Origin: Gymnogyps californianus
Lineage: Eukaryota > Chordata > Aves > Accipitriformes > Cathartidae
Direction of reading: 5' to 3'
DNA length: 64,000 nt
Assembly (NCBI RefSeq): GCF_018139145.2
Contig: NC_059473.1
Span: 66,756,707 to 66,820,706, forward strand
Positions within the stretch are counted from its first letter, which is position 1, and the number at the start of each line of letters is the position of its first letter. Positions 48,701 through 64,000 of this stretch are shown in pieces. The notes under the pieces were generated by a model, which was not told where the DNA came from, searched no databases, and saw only the letters and a list, made by a program, of their open reading frames with translations. Position numbers and translations under genes: made by a program.

Positions 48701-51700
48701 AGTTTTTTTGTGGTATGGAAATTTTATCAACACTGCTTGATGCTCCTACTACATCTTTTTCAATATAATTTGAACAATATCACCTGATTGCAATAATGTG
48801 AAAGAATGTTCTAAAGAAAAGTTGACCAATTTTAAAAGATGCAAAAAGCTACACATTAAAGTTTATTTTATTTTTTATTTAGCATAGGTTTTTGGAATAA
48901 AGGAAACAATTAGTAATAGTTCAGAAAAGAAAAAAAAAATCTAGTGGAAAAAGGAAGGGAAATCATAAAACACTGCCACATCTGGTTAACTCAATTTGAA
49001 AAAAAAGTTTTAAAAAAAATCTTGCAGAGGCATTTCAGAGGATTTAATTGATTCTTAATAAAATAGTTAAGTTTCAATCATCAGCTTTACCATATGAGGT
49101 ATTTACCATATAATACTAACTCTCCAAATTCTCTCCAGACACCATTATTGCTAACACTTACAGTTCATATATTATGAACACATGATAATGTAGCTGACGT
49201 AAATATATAACAAATGACACTTCTTGTTCCAGGGTGTCTTCTATTTCTGTATGAAAATAGCCAATAAAATAATGCACTGATACTGTAACTAATTAAAAAT
49301 GTAGGGAACCCTATTGCCTCACATACCCCCATGAAAACACTGAATTGTATCTTTTTAGTTTCAAAGATAGCCTTTTTATACCATAAATATTATTTTCCAG
49401 TGCAAGCTTGGAAACAATCTCATGTCATTTTTTGTCAAAAAGATACTGCAAATCCTGAGAGTTAAGGAATTACTTTTCATTTTTAAATATATGTACATAT
49501 TTGTATATACACAATAACATATTTGTACACAGAGGTATGGAAGAAGGATCTCAACTTCCAATAATTTCTCTATCTTGTAGTATTTTTCCTCTCCTCTCTG
49601 ATATGCATTTCTTAAATACATTGTGACACTCCCTTCCCCCCTATTTCTAATATAAAGACCGCTGAAGAACTTCCATCTCCTTCCCCGGACAAATCACTGC
49701 ACTGCATTGCCTGGTAAGTTGCATTTTAAACTGACCAACTCCAAACAACCCATACTTTGAAAGGAACTGATAGTTACCCAGGTGCCTTCTTTTCTTTCAC
49801 ATCACATAACAGTGGCTTCTTGCAAGGAGATTTACTTTCTGCATCTTCCTGCTTAGTTGTTTCTGGTACAGTTTTCCCAGATGATCGATTGTGAGCTGAA
49901 GATTTCATACCTACGTGACCAGGGCTGGGGCATTTTCTGTCACTGTTTAAAACAAATTAACAAAATGTTTAAAACTGAAAGCAGCTGAGTTGTTGTTCAA
50001 CTTATTTCCTCTATGGGTAAAGAGTCATTAGTGTAATTGAAGATATACAGGATTTTTGTTTGTTTGTTTGTTTTAAGAAATACACAGAAGTTTTTTACTT
50101 GCCACCAACAAAATTGTATACCTGGGATTTTCAGAAATCACAATACAGAACTCTCTTCCCCATGAAATCAAAGGTAAAACATTTAGGCAATTCAACAGGA
50201 ACAGAATTTGCCTAATGTTATTTTTGATAATAAGCTATCCACTTCAAATATTTGTAACACGAGAAAACTTGAAGTATCATTTTCCTCCTATCCCTTCTCT
50301 CCCTTCCATGATATACCGCTGTGCAGCCAGGATCCTTTAAAAATAGTCTCTTAATTGGGACAATGAAAAAAGTAGCACTTGACACAGTCCATGCCACAGA
50401 GAACACTGCTCAAACTGTTACTGGCTTCACTGGGATGGTACCCGGGCCACCTGTCAGAGGGTAATTAAGTCTCTTCAGATTTCTACAACCCTACATTTAT
50501 AAGAACAATCAAACCAGGCAGCGCTCTTTGACAGCTGAATATTTTGGTTTTTAAAGCATGAAGCTGAAACTGTCTCTGAGAATGCAATTTAAAATACCAT
50601 CTATTGAAAATACGTGTTCATTACAGTGGGAACTGGAAACCTTCACCACGAACATTCACATTTTCATATTTACATTAATGTAGCCCTTGAAAAGAATGGA
50701 AAGCATCTCTTCTTTTCCTTTCTTTCTTAAATTCTCTATGTATCCCCACAGCCCAAAATGAACACAGGAGTCGGTGTCTACAATTTCTGACAGCAAACCA
50801 TCGTCTGAAAATCATCATCTTGGTATCACATCCCTTTGTTTTTCCTAGTGCTCCTGCTAGAAGCTTCAGCTACAGACTTTAGCATCTTTCTTGCAGAACT
50901 CCCAGTAATTTGATTCCCCACTCCCACAATAACGACAGAATTTATAGTGGCTATTCTTCAAAGAGCAACATTAATTTACAGTCACGTCAATAAAGCCACC
51001 CCAGCAAACAAAAGAAACACAAATCATTTTCTTAAGTGAAACCAACTGGCAAACATTCCATTTTAAATTCCAATTAATGACTTAGTAGTCTAGATAGTTA
51101 CACTGAAGAGGAAACTGAACTCTTGTTAAATCATACACAGTAAAATCACTATCAGTCTTTGACAGCTCGGTGACCTTTTCGATAAGCACTGATGAAACCA
51201 TTTCTTCCCTGTAAATGAAAATGCAGATAAATAGGCAGGCCCTTCTGAAACCGTTCAGCCATTACACAACTACAAATTACGCTGCAGAACACTGAAATAA
51301 AGTACTGCTGTTAGTCACAGACATCGCTTCAATCGTAATTACTTGATTACAGGAGAGGTGGATCTTTCACTTGCTTCCACTTTTCTGTTTCTGGGGACAG
51401 GACTGGCCGCAGGCATCTCCCCGCTCAACCGGTCAGGTAAGAGGCTTTCTTTGTTCAAGTTCATCTCTGAATATGGGCAGCTGACTGCACTAGAAGTTGA
51501 AGAAGAGAAATGCCTCCTTATTCTCAGACACTTTACTGGCTTCACTCAGTTCAAATGAAATGACATCAGGGACCAGTTTTCTAGAAGCAGATGCAATCAA
51601 TTAATATAAAGAAGATTAGAAAAAAATGCAATAAGTAGTCATACTTTAAGATGTTAATAAATCCACTGATTAAAAACCTCAGCCTGAATGTTCTTCTCAT

Positions 51701-54700
51701 TTCCTTTTGACAGCAACTTATGTAACACAAATTGTATTAATTTATATTACAGTATACATTCTGGAAAATTGCTTGATGAATGTTTAGCCTGCTCTCTCAT
51801 ACCTTTAATGGTATTTTATACATAATACACAGGGTGCCTTTGACTATACTCACCTCTCTCCAAACAAAATCATATTCCCATGGTTATTTTTCCTGCAAAG
51901 GAGGGCATTTCTATTACGTAATGTCCACACAGAAGCTGCATTGCAAGGGCACAGTATGAGGAATGCCGCACATCCTCTTACTGCAGCGAATGCCCCATCT
52001 TTGCAAATGCCATTTTGTGATATTCCATTAAAAGACTGTGATATTTTCAGAGTCTTTCCTATCATTCAACACTGCCTATTTCACTACACTCCAACTAGAG
52101 AACGAGAGAATTTGACACTGTGCTTTGATAATGACTTGTAAATATTACTCTAACAAATGTGAAAGTTGTACCTCCCACAAGAGGTAGGAAAGGGAAGAAC
52201 AGCAACACAAATCACACCAGGCTGAACTAGGATTTTGTCTTTAGAAGAATGCAATGCAATGTTCAACTGATTAGTTAGGCTACATACTCACACTTCAAAG
52301 ATAATATCCCAAATTCTGAAAGGTATATATACGCCACAACAGTGAATAACAACGTGCTCAGTTTTCAAATCTCTATTTAAGATATAGGAGAGGCTGTACT
52401 AAACATAATGCTCTATTTGTGGTTCATGAGCCATGACACTAACTATAATCTAAAATTATGCTTTCCTACTCACCTGTATTATTACAAGGACCTCTACAAT
52501 GGTAAAATGTAAAAAAACCATGTTCTGGGATTTTGCTTATTTTCTTTTCAAGAATATAACTATCTGCCTTTCCATAAACTACTGCAATGTTGTATCTGTT
52601 TCACTGATTGTTACATGCATGATTTCCAAACAGAACTGTCTAATATAAACAAGTCTACCTTGCCAGCCATAATGCCCTGCCACCTCTGAATTACAAAAAC
52701 AAAATAGAAAACCAAGAGATTTCATCATCATGTTTATTTTACAAAGCACAGAACAAAAAAAGGCCTTTTATTCAAGATATGCCATGCATTCTCCTTTTCC
52801 TTTACCAATGAAGCTTTGGATTCAAAGTGTGTATGAATCAACTCCTATCACGAGATTGGATCAATATTAGTAATCTAATTTTGGTCTTAGCAACGTAAAC
52901 AAAAAGTTGGTGGAAATTTACATTTCTCTCAGCACTAGCATAAAAGGAGAAAATTCCTTAAGGCTACACAGGCCAAGTCCGTCAGTCCTTGCTGGGGTTA
53001 TCGACACAGGAGTCCAACGGCATGTCTGATTTTGTCAGCTGGTTCATTTGAAAACAAGACAGTATCAACCTTCTTTTTTTTTTAATCCTTGTATAGCTGT
53101 GCTGAACTTGAATTATGGAGGAAAAACATGCCAGCAGAATTTAGCTTTTCTAATCAAGATGAGATCCCTGTTTAAGGCCATTCCAAGCAGATGGTGTTCC
53201 CCAACAGCCTGTACAGTGTTTTCAAGGGACATGCAGCCATCCATCCCCAGAGGATCTACACAGGACAGTTATCTTTGCCTTCTTTTGAGGAACTGGGTGG
53301 TAGTCCCAGCACCCCCTCTGAGATACTGGCACCGAAGTTTTTTGCCATGAGAACCTTCATACCAGAAGTTTACATAGCAGAATAAGATATAGCCAAATGG
53401 GTGGCTGGACTCTAAAGCACTACACTTGAAATAGGGTATTTTTTTTGTTAATGAAAATGTTTTAAAGACATGGAACAGAATATACAAAAAAAAAATTTAA
53501 CTTGGAGCATTTAACTTTTATTTCTAATTTCTCTGAAGCACAATTTGGCATTTTATTTTAGATTTATTTATATACCTCTACTTACATTTATTTTTCAACC
53601 TACTGGTTTTGTCTGTCTGAGGACTAGCCTCTCAGATGTCTTAAAAGAACAAAAAAACATGCACTGAAAGATGGGGAAGAAAAGAGGAACACTAGGAAAG
53701 AGGGAAAGTTGTTTTATATTCTCAATTCTTTATATTGCTGCATCTATCACAATGATGTCTTTTTTCCCTTTCAAATGAACTCCAAGATGAAAGATACAGG
53801 CTTCTATTCAGAAAAAGGTTTTAAGAAGCCAATGCTAGTGGTATTTAAGTTCTTGCTGTGACAAACTCATACCACTGTGATGAAATACAGTTATCAGAAA
53901 CTCAGGAATATATTGGTTAATCTCAGTTCTGCCATTGCTATGAGGCAAAGCATGTAATCTTCTTTTGGCTTCCTATGCTCACAGGGGTGTTTCAAGGCGT
54001 AGTGTTTTTAAGCAGTTAGAGGGTTGTCTCAAGGAAACACTAAACACTACCAATGTGGTATTTAACTTCAGTTGTATATTATTAAATAAGCCTTATACCA
54101 CAATGAAATCTGACAATACAATTTCATCTCCAGCAGGTCTTCTGTTTACCAACACCATTAATATGTTTTAAATTGAAAAACAAGAAAAAGCCTCAAAATT
54201 CAGTCCTTCATTAGAACTTGCCTGTTTATATACTGCCTTTTCCTTTAGTATTTTCTGGAAAAACACAAGTTGATTGACAGTTTCAGTCAAAAATAGTTAT
54301 AATATTAACAATGCTTTAAACACTAGATTCAGATGAGTTTTTCTTTGTAATTAATCATTCGAGTTGCTGTATCATTTTTTAAAAACTCCTTGATAGTCCT
54401 TTGATCTTACTATTACTTGGGGCAACAAAAAGAACCCTCAAGGTTTCCACTGGTAGCTTTGTTTCAACAAAACACGGCATGAATGAACCTGTGTATGAGT
54501 TACATGGCTTCGGATCAATCAGTAAATCCTCCTGAATCTCAATGCCTCCAGTCTTCAGTTCAGTTTAACTTGTCTACTACAAAGAATAAAAAATTAATCT
54601 TGTTATTCCTACATAATAGAAGTAATTGACTTATACAGGACTGTAAGTTTCAGAGACAACTCATCTCAAGGGCTCAGAAGTCTTGATGTTTAGGTTATTT

Positions 54701-57700
54701 AATATTAAATTAGGATTTTTAACTCTTCTGTCAACTTAAACCTGGATTTCTGCTCCAGCTTGCAGTTTGCCTTAGCACACTATTTTGAAAACAGCAGAAG
54801 TTCAGAAGCCAGTTTCCAAAATCATCAGATGTCCTTGACTTGGGGGTACCAAGGTCTGCCAGAGGCACAGGGAGCATGGCAAGAAGCAGAAGCAGCAGCA
54901 GGTACCCCATTTGAAACCTCTATTATACATCTGACAGGGCTGTACACCTTCCAGCACTGCTTCACAGCTTTGAAACCAGTCCAACACGAAGATACTCAAT
55001 CTTCATCTGTGCTGCTTCAGTAGGCTCAACCCATGTTTCAGTAAACAAATATTCACATTACCACCACACAACCCCCCCACACAGGAGAGTAATCAGCCAT
55101 CTCTAAATGTTGAAGGATCAACATAGCACAGCAATTAGCTATCTGCTGTACACTTTGCATCCTACTGAAATGGCAGCAGAGTGGCTGGCAATACATGTGT
55201 CCATAACACAGTTTTCTGAGGAAAGGAAGCCACTGTTTCCAGAGTCCTGCATAGGCTGAGTAAAAACTGAGCATTAAAATAAGCTGCTGTTTTTATCGAA
55301 ACAGGAAAGATCAATAAAGGCAAAACCCACTGCATCAATTACTACTTCCTGTATATCCTTCTGAAGCATTCCCGGGATCACAGGCCTGGGATTTTCAAGT
55401 CAACAGAGGTTTTACATACTCAGCCTTTTCCAGAACTGTCTGATGGAACAAAAGTATCAAGGTAGCATATCCCATTTGTGGTTATTTTGCAACTGCTCTT
55501 CTATCACTCTCACGATCTATCTCTAGGCAGGTTTACACACGTATCTTTTTTCTCTAAAGTTCAAGCGTAGTAGGATAAACTGGGCTACTGATGGTGGGCA
55601 TGGACCTGTCTTCTCCAGACACCTGGAGATGCTCCTATCTTCTAGTAGTATGCAAAGTTTCTGAAGCACAGAGTCCAACTGGATTACTCAGCCTCAGCTA
55701 CACCTAACATCAGAAGGGAACATAAGCCAGGATTCTCTCTTAACCTGAAGAAGAAGAGTAAGGTGGTACTCTGTTTGGTAAAAGAAAGTTAATACGAAAG
55801 TATTTTTTAATATAGATTATTAATCTTTATGACTGCTTGGAAAATTTTGCAAACTTGTTTGAAGCCACAGACAAGTCTCCTGGTTTAGCTGTACTGGTTG
55901 GAAATGTTACCAACCCCAGCCCCTCACTGCCTTTCCAGTGCAGGTTATTGCCCAGCACTGCCAAGGGATGAGGTTGTGTGGCAGCTCCAGGAAAATTCAC
56001 CCGGATTTGCTCAAACTATCTTCCTTGATGGGTTAAACAAATAGATTGGACTAACCGATGGATTAGAATTTATCTAGAGCAGCCTATGTCCAGCTGACCG
56101 CATCTGCTGGTAGTGATATGTGATGAGCAAGAAACCTCCAGCAAAAAGGTCCTGACAACATCTGGAGGATGTATTCTTTTTTCTGCTGGATTTTTTTTAA
56201 GTGAAGTCTTTACTTCAGTTGACTTTACGACAATGTTTTTAACTAGTCTGGAAACAAGTGATACAAATGTTCTCCTTCATAATTTACAACACATGTTTAT
56301 CATCAAAGCATTCTTTTTTAGGAGAAAGCTGCTTCAACAGTCTAAACCTGACTCAAGAGTAGTTTATAACAGATTTGGATGGGGCCAATGACCTTACATA
56401 AAAGATAAAATGAAACTTGAGACTGGCATCAAAATCAGAAGAGAATTACTTCAGCAGACACTGAACGAATAGATGCGACATCCTGCTGAGCTGAGGTTTC
56501 CTGCGTTTCTGCGCTGCGGTTCTCTTACAACACAGCCTCCACCACAGCACATTCAGTTCACTTCAACTTACACATAACGCATATAAAGTTTCTGGTAAAA
56601 ATCTTTATTCATGGAGAGACGACCCAAAACACTAATGACCTGTCTACAACTGACCGCTTTGCATTACTGCTTGAACTTGAAAATTATTGCATGCATTAAA
56701 CATCAGAGAGCATAAAATTCACAATCATAAATATGCAGGTGATCTGCATAATGGTACCAACCTGCACATCTGTCTCAGTTTCAACAGCGCAGCAGAAAAC
56801 TCTAGATCAACTGGTGATAGATACCAAGTCCTTATTAACATTAACTTTTCCAAAAAGTAAATGCTTTAACCCCACTACATAATTAATCACCGAGGCTTTC
56901 ATCTGGTTCCTAAGGAACAAGCTCTCAAAATTATTTCAGAACTACTTAGCATTTTCAATCATCATCATTTCTGCAGACAGGCATTTATGCTGTAGATAGA
57001 TGTTGTACCTCATCATGAAAAAAAAGATAAGTATGGTTAAATACATTTCAAGGTTGCCAAGATAAAAGAGCCAAGGGACTGCTACCTGACATCGATAATT
57101 ATACCAGTTTCAAAATGTCTTTGTTAATTCAGGAAAAACATGATAGCACAACGTTAGAATTTTTGGGGTGACCTGGACCCTCAAGTCTGTAGACTCCAGA
57201 TAAACAACAAATCTCATTATTTTCCTCAGAAATGCTCAAGAAAAAAAACAACAATATCAGCACAGAGGGCAAACCAATATAGTTAGTGAGTAAGATACTT
57301 AACGGTGTTAATTTATTTGCTATGAAACAGCAAATGCTTGTCTTATAATCAACAAAATCTCTTTTGTTATATTTTTATCCCCTAGAATTATCAGTTAATG
57401 TGCAAATAATAGGACTGCTAAGACCGTAGTAAAAATAAAACACAATAGATGGCTATGAGTTTATTTCTTTTCTTAATATTCAGGATGAGTAAGTATAACA
57501 ACTTTAAATACCACGGAAAATCTAGTTATAAAAGCAAAGGCTACATGAACTAACTAGACATATAGCTCTTACTCATCCCTTCCCTGTGAAACATTAGAAG
57601 TTTTAGTGCCAATGTTTATTTAGAGAGATCATAAATTAAAAACTTTTCTGACATTCACTTATGGTTTCTTTTTTTTTAAGTTTCAGCCTTGGGCTAAGAA

Positions 57701-59583
57701 TGGGTACATTCACCTGATTCTAAGCAATTGAGACAGCACATGGTAAGGAAGATAATACTCTGAATTGGAAGTTACTGCCTCACAGATCAGGTGCATTAAT
57801 AAATCATACAAGACTCAGTCTACTGGAATATGGAATAAAATAGGTTTCAGCTAAGCAGCCAGGAAGCTTTTTAGTCAAGTCTAGTTTACTTCACATTTGC
57901 AGTGGACTAAGAACATGAATGCAGTAGGTTACCATATGCTAACTGAAGGATGGTAACCTCTTCAAGTACTAACTTGACTGTTTAAGGAGTTATCCTGCTG
58001 ACTGAGTGCAACAAAGCTTCTCAAAAGGGAAGGTAGAAAAACTGAAAAAAATAAATCAAAGAAAAAAACATGGACAGAAAAAGACAAAAGGAAAAGGGTG
58101 AGAATAATCTGAAAGACAGCAGTGCAGCATATGTCATGACAGACAGTCATGACACCACCACCACAGTTCATACTGCAACAGGTTTTGTCACTGGAGGTAA
58201 CCTAGCCACATCTCTTCCTGGAGATAAAGCTTGTACTAGTATCACGAGTTGTTCTGCCTCCTAACACCACAAACACAATGCCTCTGCTGTAGACAGGAAA
58301 GAACTTCTTGCAGCAAAAGGTGCCTTTTGAACACTAAACATGTAACAAGACAGTGAGTTCTGCTGGCAGGTATCTTTGTTAGGGATGAGTCAGGACTTCA
58401 ACCAGTGCTGATACATCATCAAAATTTTGTAGCATAATTCTAGCCAAAAGGACATAATTCTCCCACCCAAAACATTAAAAGATTGCAGAGCTAGCTCTTG
58501 GATCACAGTAGTTTAATAATATACTTTAAAAACATGAATAGACAAATAACCAAAGAGCAATCCTCTAACCATATGAGAGCAGAAGGCACAAAGTGATATG
58601 ACATTGAAGGATCGTATGACTGTGTAATGGAAAAATTCCAAGAAAACTTCTGGAAGCGCTGATTTGCAAAAAGGTAATAGGATGAAATTTATGATATTTA
58701 ATTCTCAACTTAACGTGTTACATTAACTGTATATCCCTTAATGAAATATTCAGGATTCACCTCATACTGCAAATATTTTAAAACCAATAAAAATTTGACT
58801 TAGTAAATGTTTCCCATTTACTCTGTCATTGTCTCTCTGTCCCCCATTCCATTCTCCCATGCTACTGCTCTCCCTATGTCAACCCTCCTCTAGGACAGCT
58901 TGGGATGTCCACATTTCTGTATTATATTTCAGAAGGTGTTCAACAAAAGCATCTTTAGAAACACTAGGTACAAACGGCAAGTTGTTCCAGCTGTCATTTG
59001 GGAATATGTCAATTGGAATTTCCTTTTTAGCATTTTTCCAAGCCAACAAGCAAACCCTCACCCCTACCAACCAAGCAGAACAAAAACATCCAAGCCATAA
59101 TAAAATTAGTGGCCTCATATTTCAAAAGGTTCAAAAGTTATTGCTTTATACATATCTGTCTGTAACACTTTGCAATCCGACCAGCAAGCTGAGGAATCCT
59201 CATAGGAACAAAATACAGAGTAGTTGAATCTATCAATTGTGACAAAAAATGATGTTTGACATATCTTATCTCGGCACGCCCTGGTGAAATGAAGTTACAG
59301 ATTGCTAATGTTTATTTCAGCATGCTCACCATGGCAACGGAAATCATTGCATTTTTAGGTTTACAAGATTTCATATTTTTTTCCAGCTTGAATCTGTTTT
59401 CTTGTGAACAACAATTAAAGAAACCCATGTGCACACATCACTCAATTGAAAGAATAAAATTACAGTTTCATAGCACGTACCTATGATGGCCGATATGTCT
59501 TGCTCTTTTAATGTGCCCAACTCCTTTACATCCTGCTGTGGGACACCCTCCATGCTCTAAAGCTTCCACCAATTCCAAGGGAC
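36603..59583 (-). CDS. L3MBTL3: L3MBTL3 (lethal(3)malignant brain tumour-like 3), C-terminal seven exons; MBT repeats outside the window
   Basis: Exons in reading order: 59583-59481, 51489-51343, 49942-49778, 45855-45764, 40444-40281, 39238-39176 and 36746-36603. They give 291 complete codons plus TGA. L3MBTL3 is a nuclear chromatin reader: its MBT repeats (upstream, not here) bind mono- and dimethyl-lysine, and it works in gene repression. Visible here, in order, are a C2HC zinc finger (CPTAGCKGVGH...H...C), a charged serine- and glutamate-rich linker, and a C-terminal SAM domain from SKWSTDE through LGPALKIFNSILMFK. The last 47 residues match the human protein as I remember it almost residue for residue. 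Full-length human is about 780 residues. The gene converges on SAMD3, matching human gene order. Confidence 0.95.
36979..37069. repeat. Copy 2 of the ~88-base direct duplication (L3MBTL3 last intron)
   Basis: It runs from CTAATTTTTAGCTAACCAG to GTAGAATTCAA in the intron just before the terminal exon. It starts 821 bases from the start of copy 1, in the same orientation. The similarity stops sharply on both sides. Confidence 0.85.
39176..39238 (-). CDS. L3MBTL3: L3MBTL3 exon (first half of SAM domain)
   Basis: 63 bases, exactly 21 codons, phase 0 at both ends: VSEFIRSLPGCEEHGKVFKD followed by E. The acceptor is TTTGGTGGCAG and the donor is GTGGGT. Skipping it would keep frame but remove the first SAM helices. 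Confidence 0.95.
40029..40085. repeat. TA/TATC-rich simple repeat
   Basis: ATATATATCC, ACATATATATT, then TATCTGTATCTATACCTATC units. Low-complexity sequence in an L3MBTL3 intron. Confidence 0.7.
40281..40444 (-). CDS. L3MBTL3: L3MBTL3 exon (linker end and start of SAM domain)
   Basis: Two leading bases complete Asp (G+AT), then 54 codons: VEEPNTQRLLSQPV..., then IPGLPLRWEQQSKLLPSVAG and IPASKVSKWSTDE. The donor is GTAGGT. The chosen acceptor is GTTGTCGAAG; a second AG nine bases further in (before 40435) would also keep frame and drop three residues. The block PLRWEQQSKLLP is a firm family match. Confidence 0.93.
41149..41190. repeat. CTG/CAG triplet hairpin
   Basis: CTGCTGTTGCTGCTGCTG is followed after eight bases by CAGCAGCAGTTGCAG, giving arms that can pair. 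A smaller hairpin, GTGGC-TTCA-GCCAC, stands just before it. It is in an L3MBTL3 intron. Confidence 0.7.
43694..43721. repeat. Perfect tandem duplication, 14-base unit x2
   Basis: AAAATTATGTGTAT occurs twice in direct succession. Confidence 0.9.
44780..45235 (-). mobile_element. Diverged CR1 LINE 3' fragment
   Basis: Reverse-oriented CR1. It reads from an AATCACTGAACC-like start through GTTGGAAGGGACCTTTGGAG, GCAGGAGAGATTCCACC, GGGCAGCCTACTCCA and CTTCTTCCTTACATTCAGAC to GGTGGCCCTCCACTGGACT and CTCCAGTTTTTC. All are known CR1 3'-part landmarks in the usual order. Frames are broken; it is older than the copy at 18795. Confidence 0.88.
45447..45470. repeat. Perfect palindrome, 11-base arms
   Basis: ATTACCTATTT, TT, AAATAGGTAAT: the arms are exact reverse complements. 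It lies in the L3MBTL3 intron about 290 bases below the 45764 exon end. Confidence 0.9.
45764..45855 (-). CDS. L3MBTL3: L3MBTL3 exon (acidic linker)
   Basis: The acceptor is ATTTTTCTCAG and the donor is GTAAAT. One leading T completes a split codon, then 30 codons (GVLQTKDSIKNKECEEEETE, then NKLLISNEIK) and a trailing G. Phases join correctly to both neighbours. The acidic character agrees with the glutamate-rich linker of human L3MBTL3, though the residues are poorly conserved. Confidence 0.85.
46981..47033. repeat. Direct repeat of 16 bases, period 37
   Basis: ATTTATACTATTAAAT at 46981-46996 and again at 47018-47033, within AT-rich intron. Confidence 0.8.
49778..49942 (-). CDS. L3MBTL3: L3MBTL3 symmetric linker exon, probably optional
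   Basis: The acceptor is TTGTTTTAAACAG and the donor is GTAACT. One leading T, 54 open codons and two trailing G bases; 165 bases in all, so it can be spliced in or out without a frame change. Leaving it out joins AA of the previous exon to T of the next, giving the same Asn. It begins NDRKCPSPGHVGMKSSAHNR and is rich in Lys, Ser and Glu. I do not remember a counterpart in human L3MBTL3, so it may be sauropsid-specific. No transcript was checked. Confidence 0.75.
50053..50074. repeat. (TTTG)n simple repeat
   Basis: TTTTTGTTTGTTTGTTTGTTTT in an L3MBTL3 intron. Confidence 0.85.
51343..51489 (-). CDS. L3MBTL3: L3MBTL3 exon (end of C2HC finger and Ser/Pro linker)
   Basis: The acceptor is TCTTCTTCAACTTCTAG and the donor is GTAATT. 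T completes Ser, then 48 codons: AVSCPYSEMNLNKESLLPDR, LSGEMPAASPVPRNRKVE, ending STSPVI, plus trailing AA. The Cys of SCPYSE is the last ligand of the zinc finger begun in the previous exon. CPYSE, LNK and PDRLSGEMP are strong family matches. Confidence 0.95.
51490..59480 (-). other. L3MBTL3: L3MBTL3 intron (7,991 bases) splitting the zinc finger
   Basis: GT-AG intron. The exons on either side join as HHS|AVSC with the correct split codon, so no coding exon is required within it. Short open frames (51941-52141, 53048-53350, 54760-55023, 58070-58264) resemble nothing known to me. No mobile element was clearly recognised. Confidence 0.75.
59481..59583 (-). CDS. L3MBTL3: L3MBTL3 exon (C2HC zinc finger)
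   Basis: The acceptor is CCCTGACATGCAG and the donor is GTACGT. Two leading bases complete Ser, then 33 codons: PLELVEALEHGGCPTAGCKG, then VGHIKRARHIGHH, plus AG. The CPTAGCKGVGH motif is the L3MBTL/MYT1-type C2HC finger: two Cys, His residues and a final Cys coded by the next exon. It matches the human segment from SPLELMEA onward. Confidence 0.95.

Positions 59584-64000
<4,417 letters not shown>

Noticed and set aside
58829..59227. 132-codon + strand open frame inside the L3MBTL3 intron
   Set aside because: No recognisable domain, no splice or promoter context, and an overlapping open frame on the other strand.

Overview
The window is vertebrate nuclear DNA, almost certainly from a bird. 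The genes are split into short exons with GT-AG introns. The youngest interspersed repeat is a chicken-repeat-1 (CR1) LINE ending in the avian-type 3' tail (ATTCTATGATTCCATGAT). I saw no mammalian Alu or L1 sequence. The two genes recognised, SAMD3 and L3MBTL3, lie side by side and tail to tail, as they do on human 6q23. There is no bacterial, phage or plasmid content.

Layout. Positions 1-7148 hold no exon I can support; this is probably intron or 5' flank of SAMD3. From 7149 to 32842 the + strand carries the last seven coding exons of SAMD3 (393 complete codons, then a stop). A poly(A) signal follows 45 bases after the stop. The largest SAMD3 intron (14937-29724) contains a 5'-truncated CR1 with a still-open C-terminal reading frame, a much older decayed CR1 about 1.8 kb long, and a small poly(A)-tailed retrocopy framed by a 13-base target-site duplication. 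From 32843 to 36602 is the stretch between the two stop codons, including both 3' UTRs. From 59583 down to 36603 the - strand carries the last seven coding exons of L3MBTL3 (291 complete codons plus stop): the C2HC zinc finger, a variable linker, and the C-terminal SAM domain. From 59584 to 64000 is the next upstream L3MBTL3 intron. The MBT repeats lie beyond the window.

All exon joins were checked by hand: each has GT-AG borders, the split codons restore the expected residues, and both sets of exons sum to whole codons. Human proteins were compared from memory, not by alignment.

I did not find an undescribed system such as a novel operon or defence island. The observations most worth checking are: a 165-base, frame-preserving linker exon of L3MBTL3 that looks like a degenerate second zinc knuckle and seems absent from human L3MBTL3; the retrocopy with L1-type hallmarks in a bird genome; and an ~88-base direct duplication that flanks the terminal coding exon of L3MBTL3, with a poly(A) signal in only one copy.
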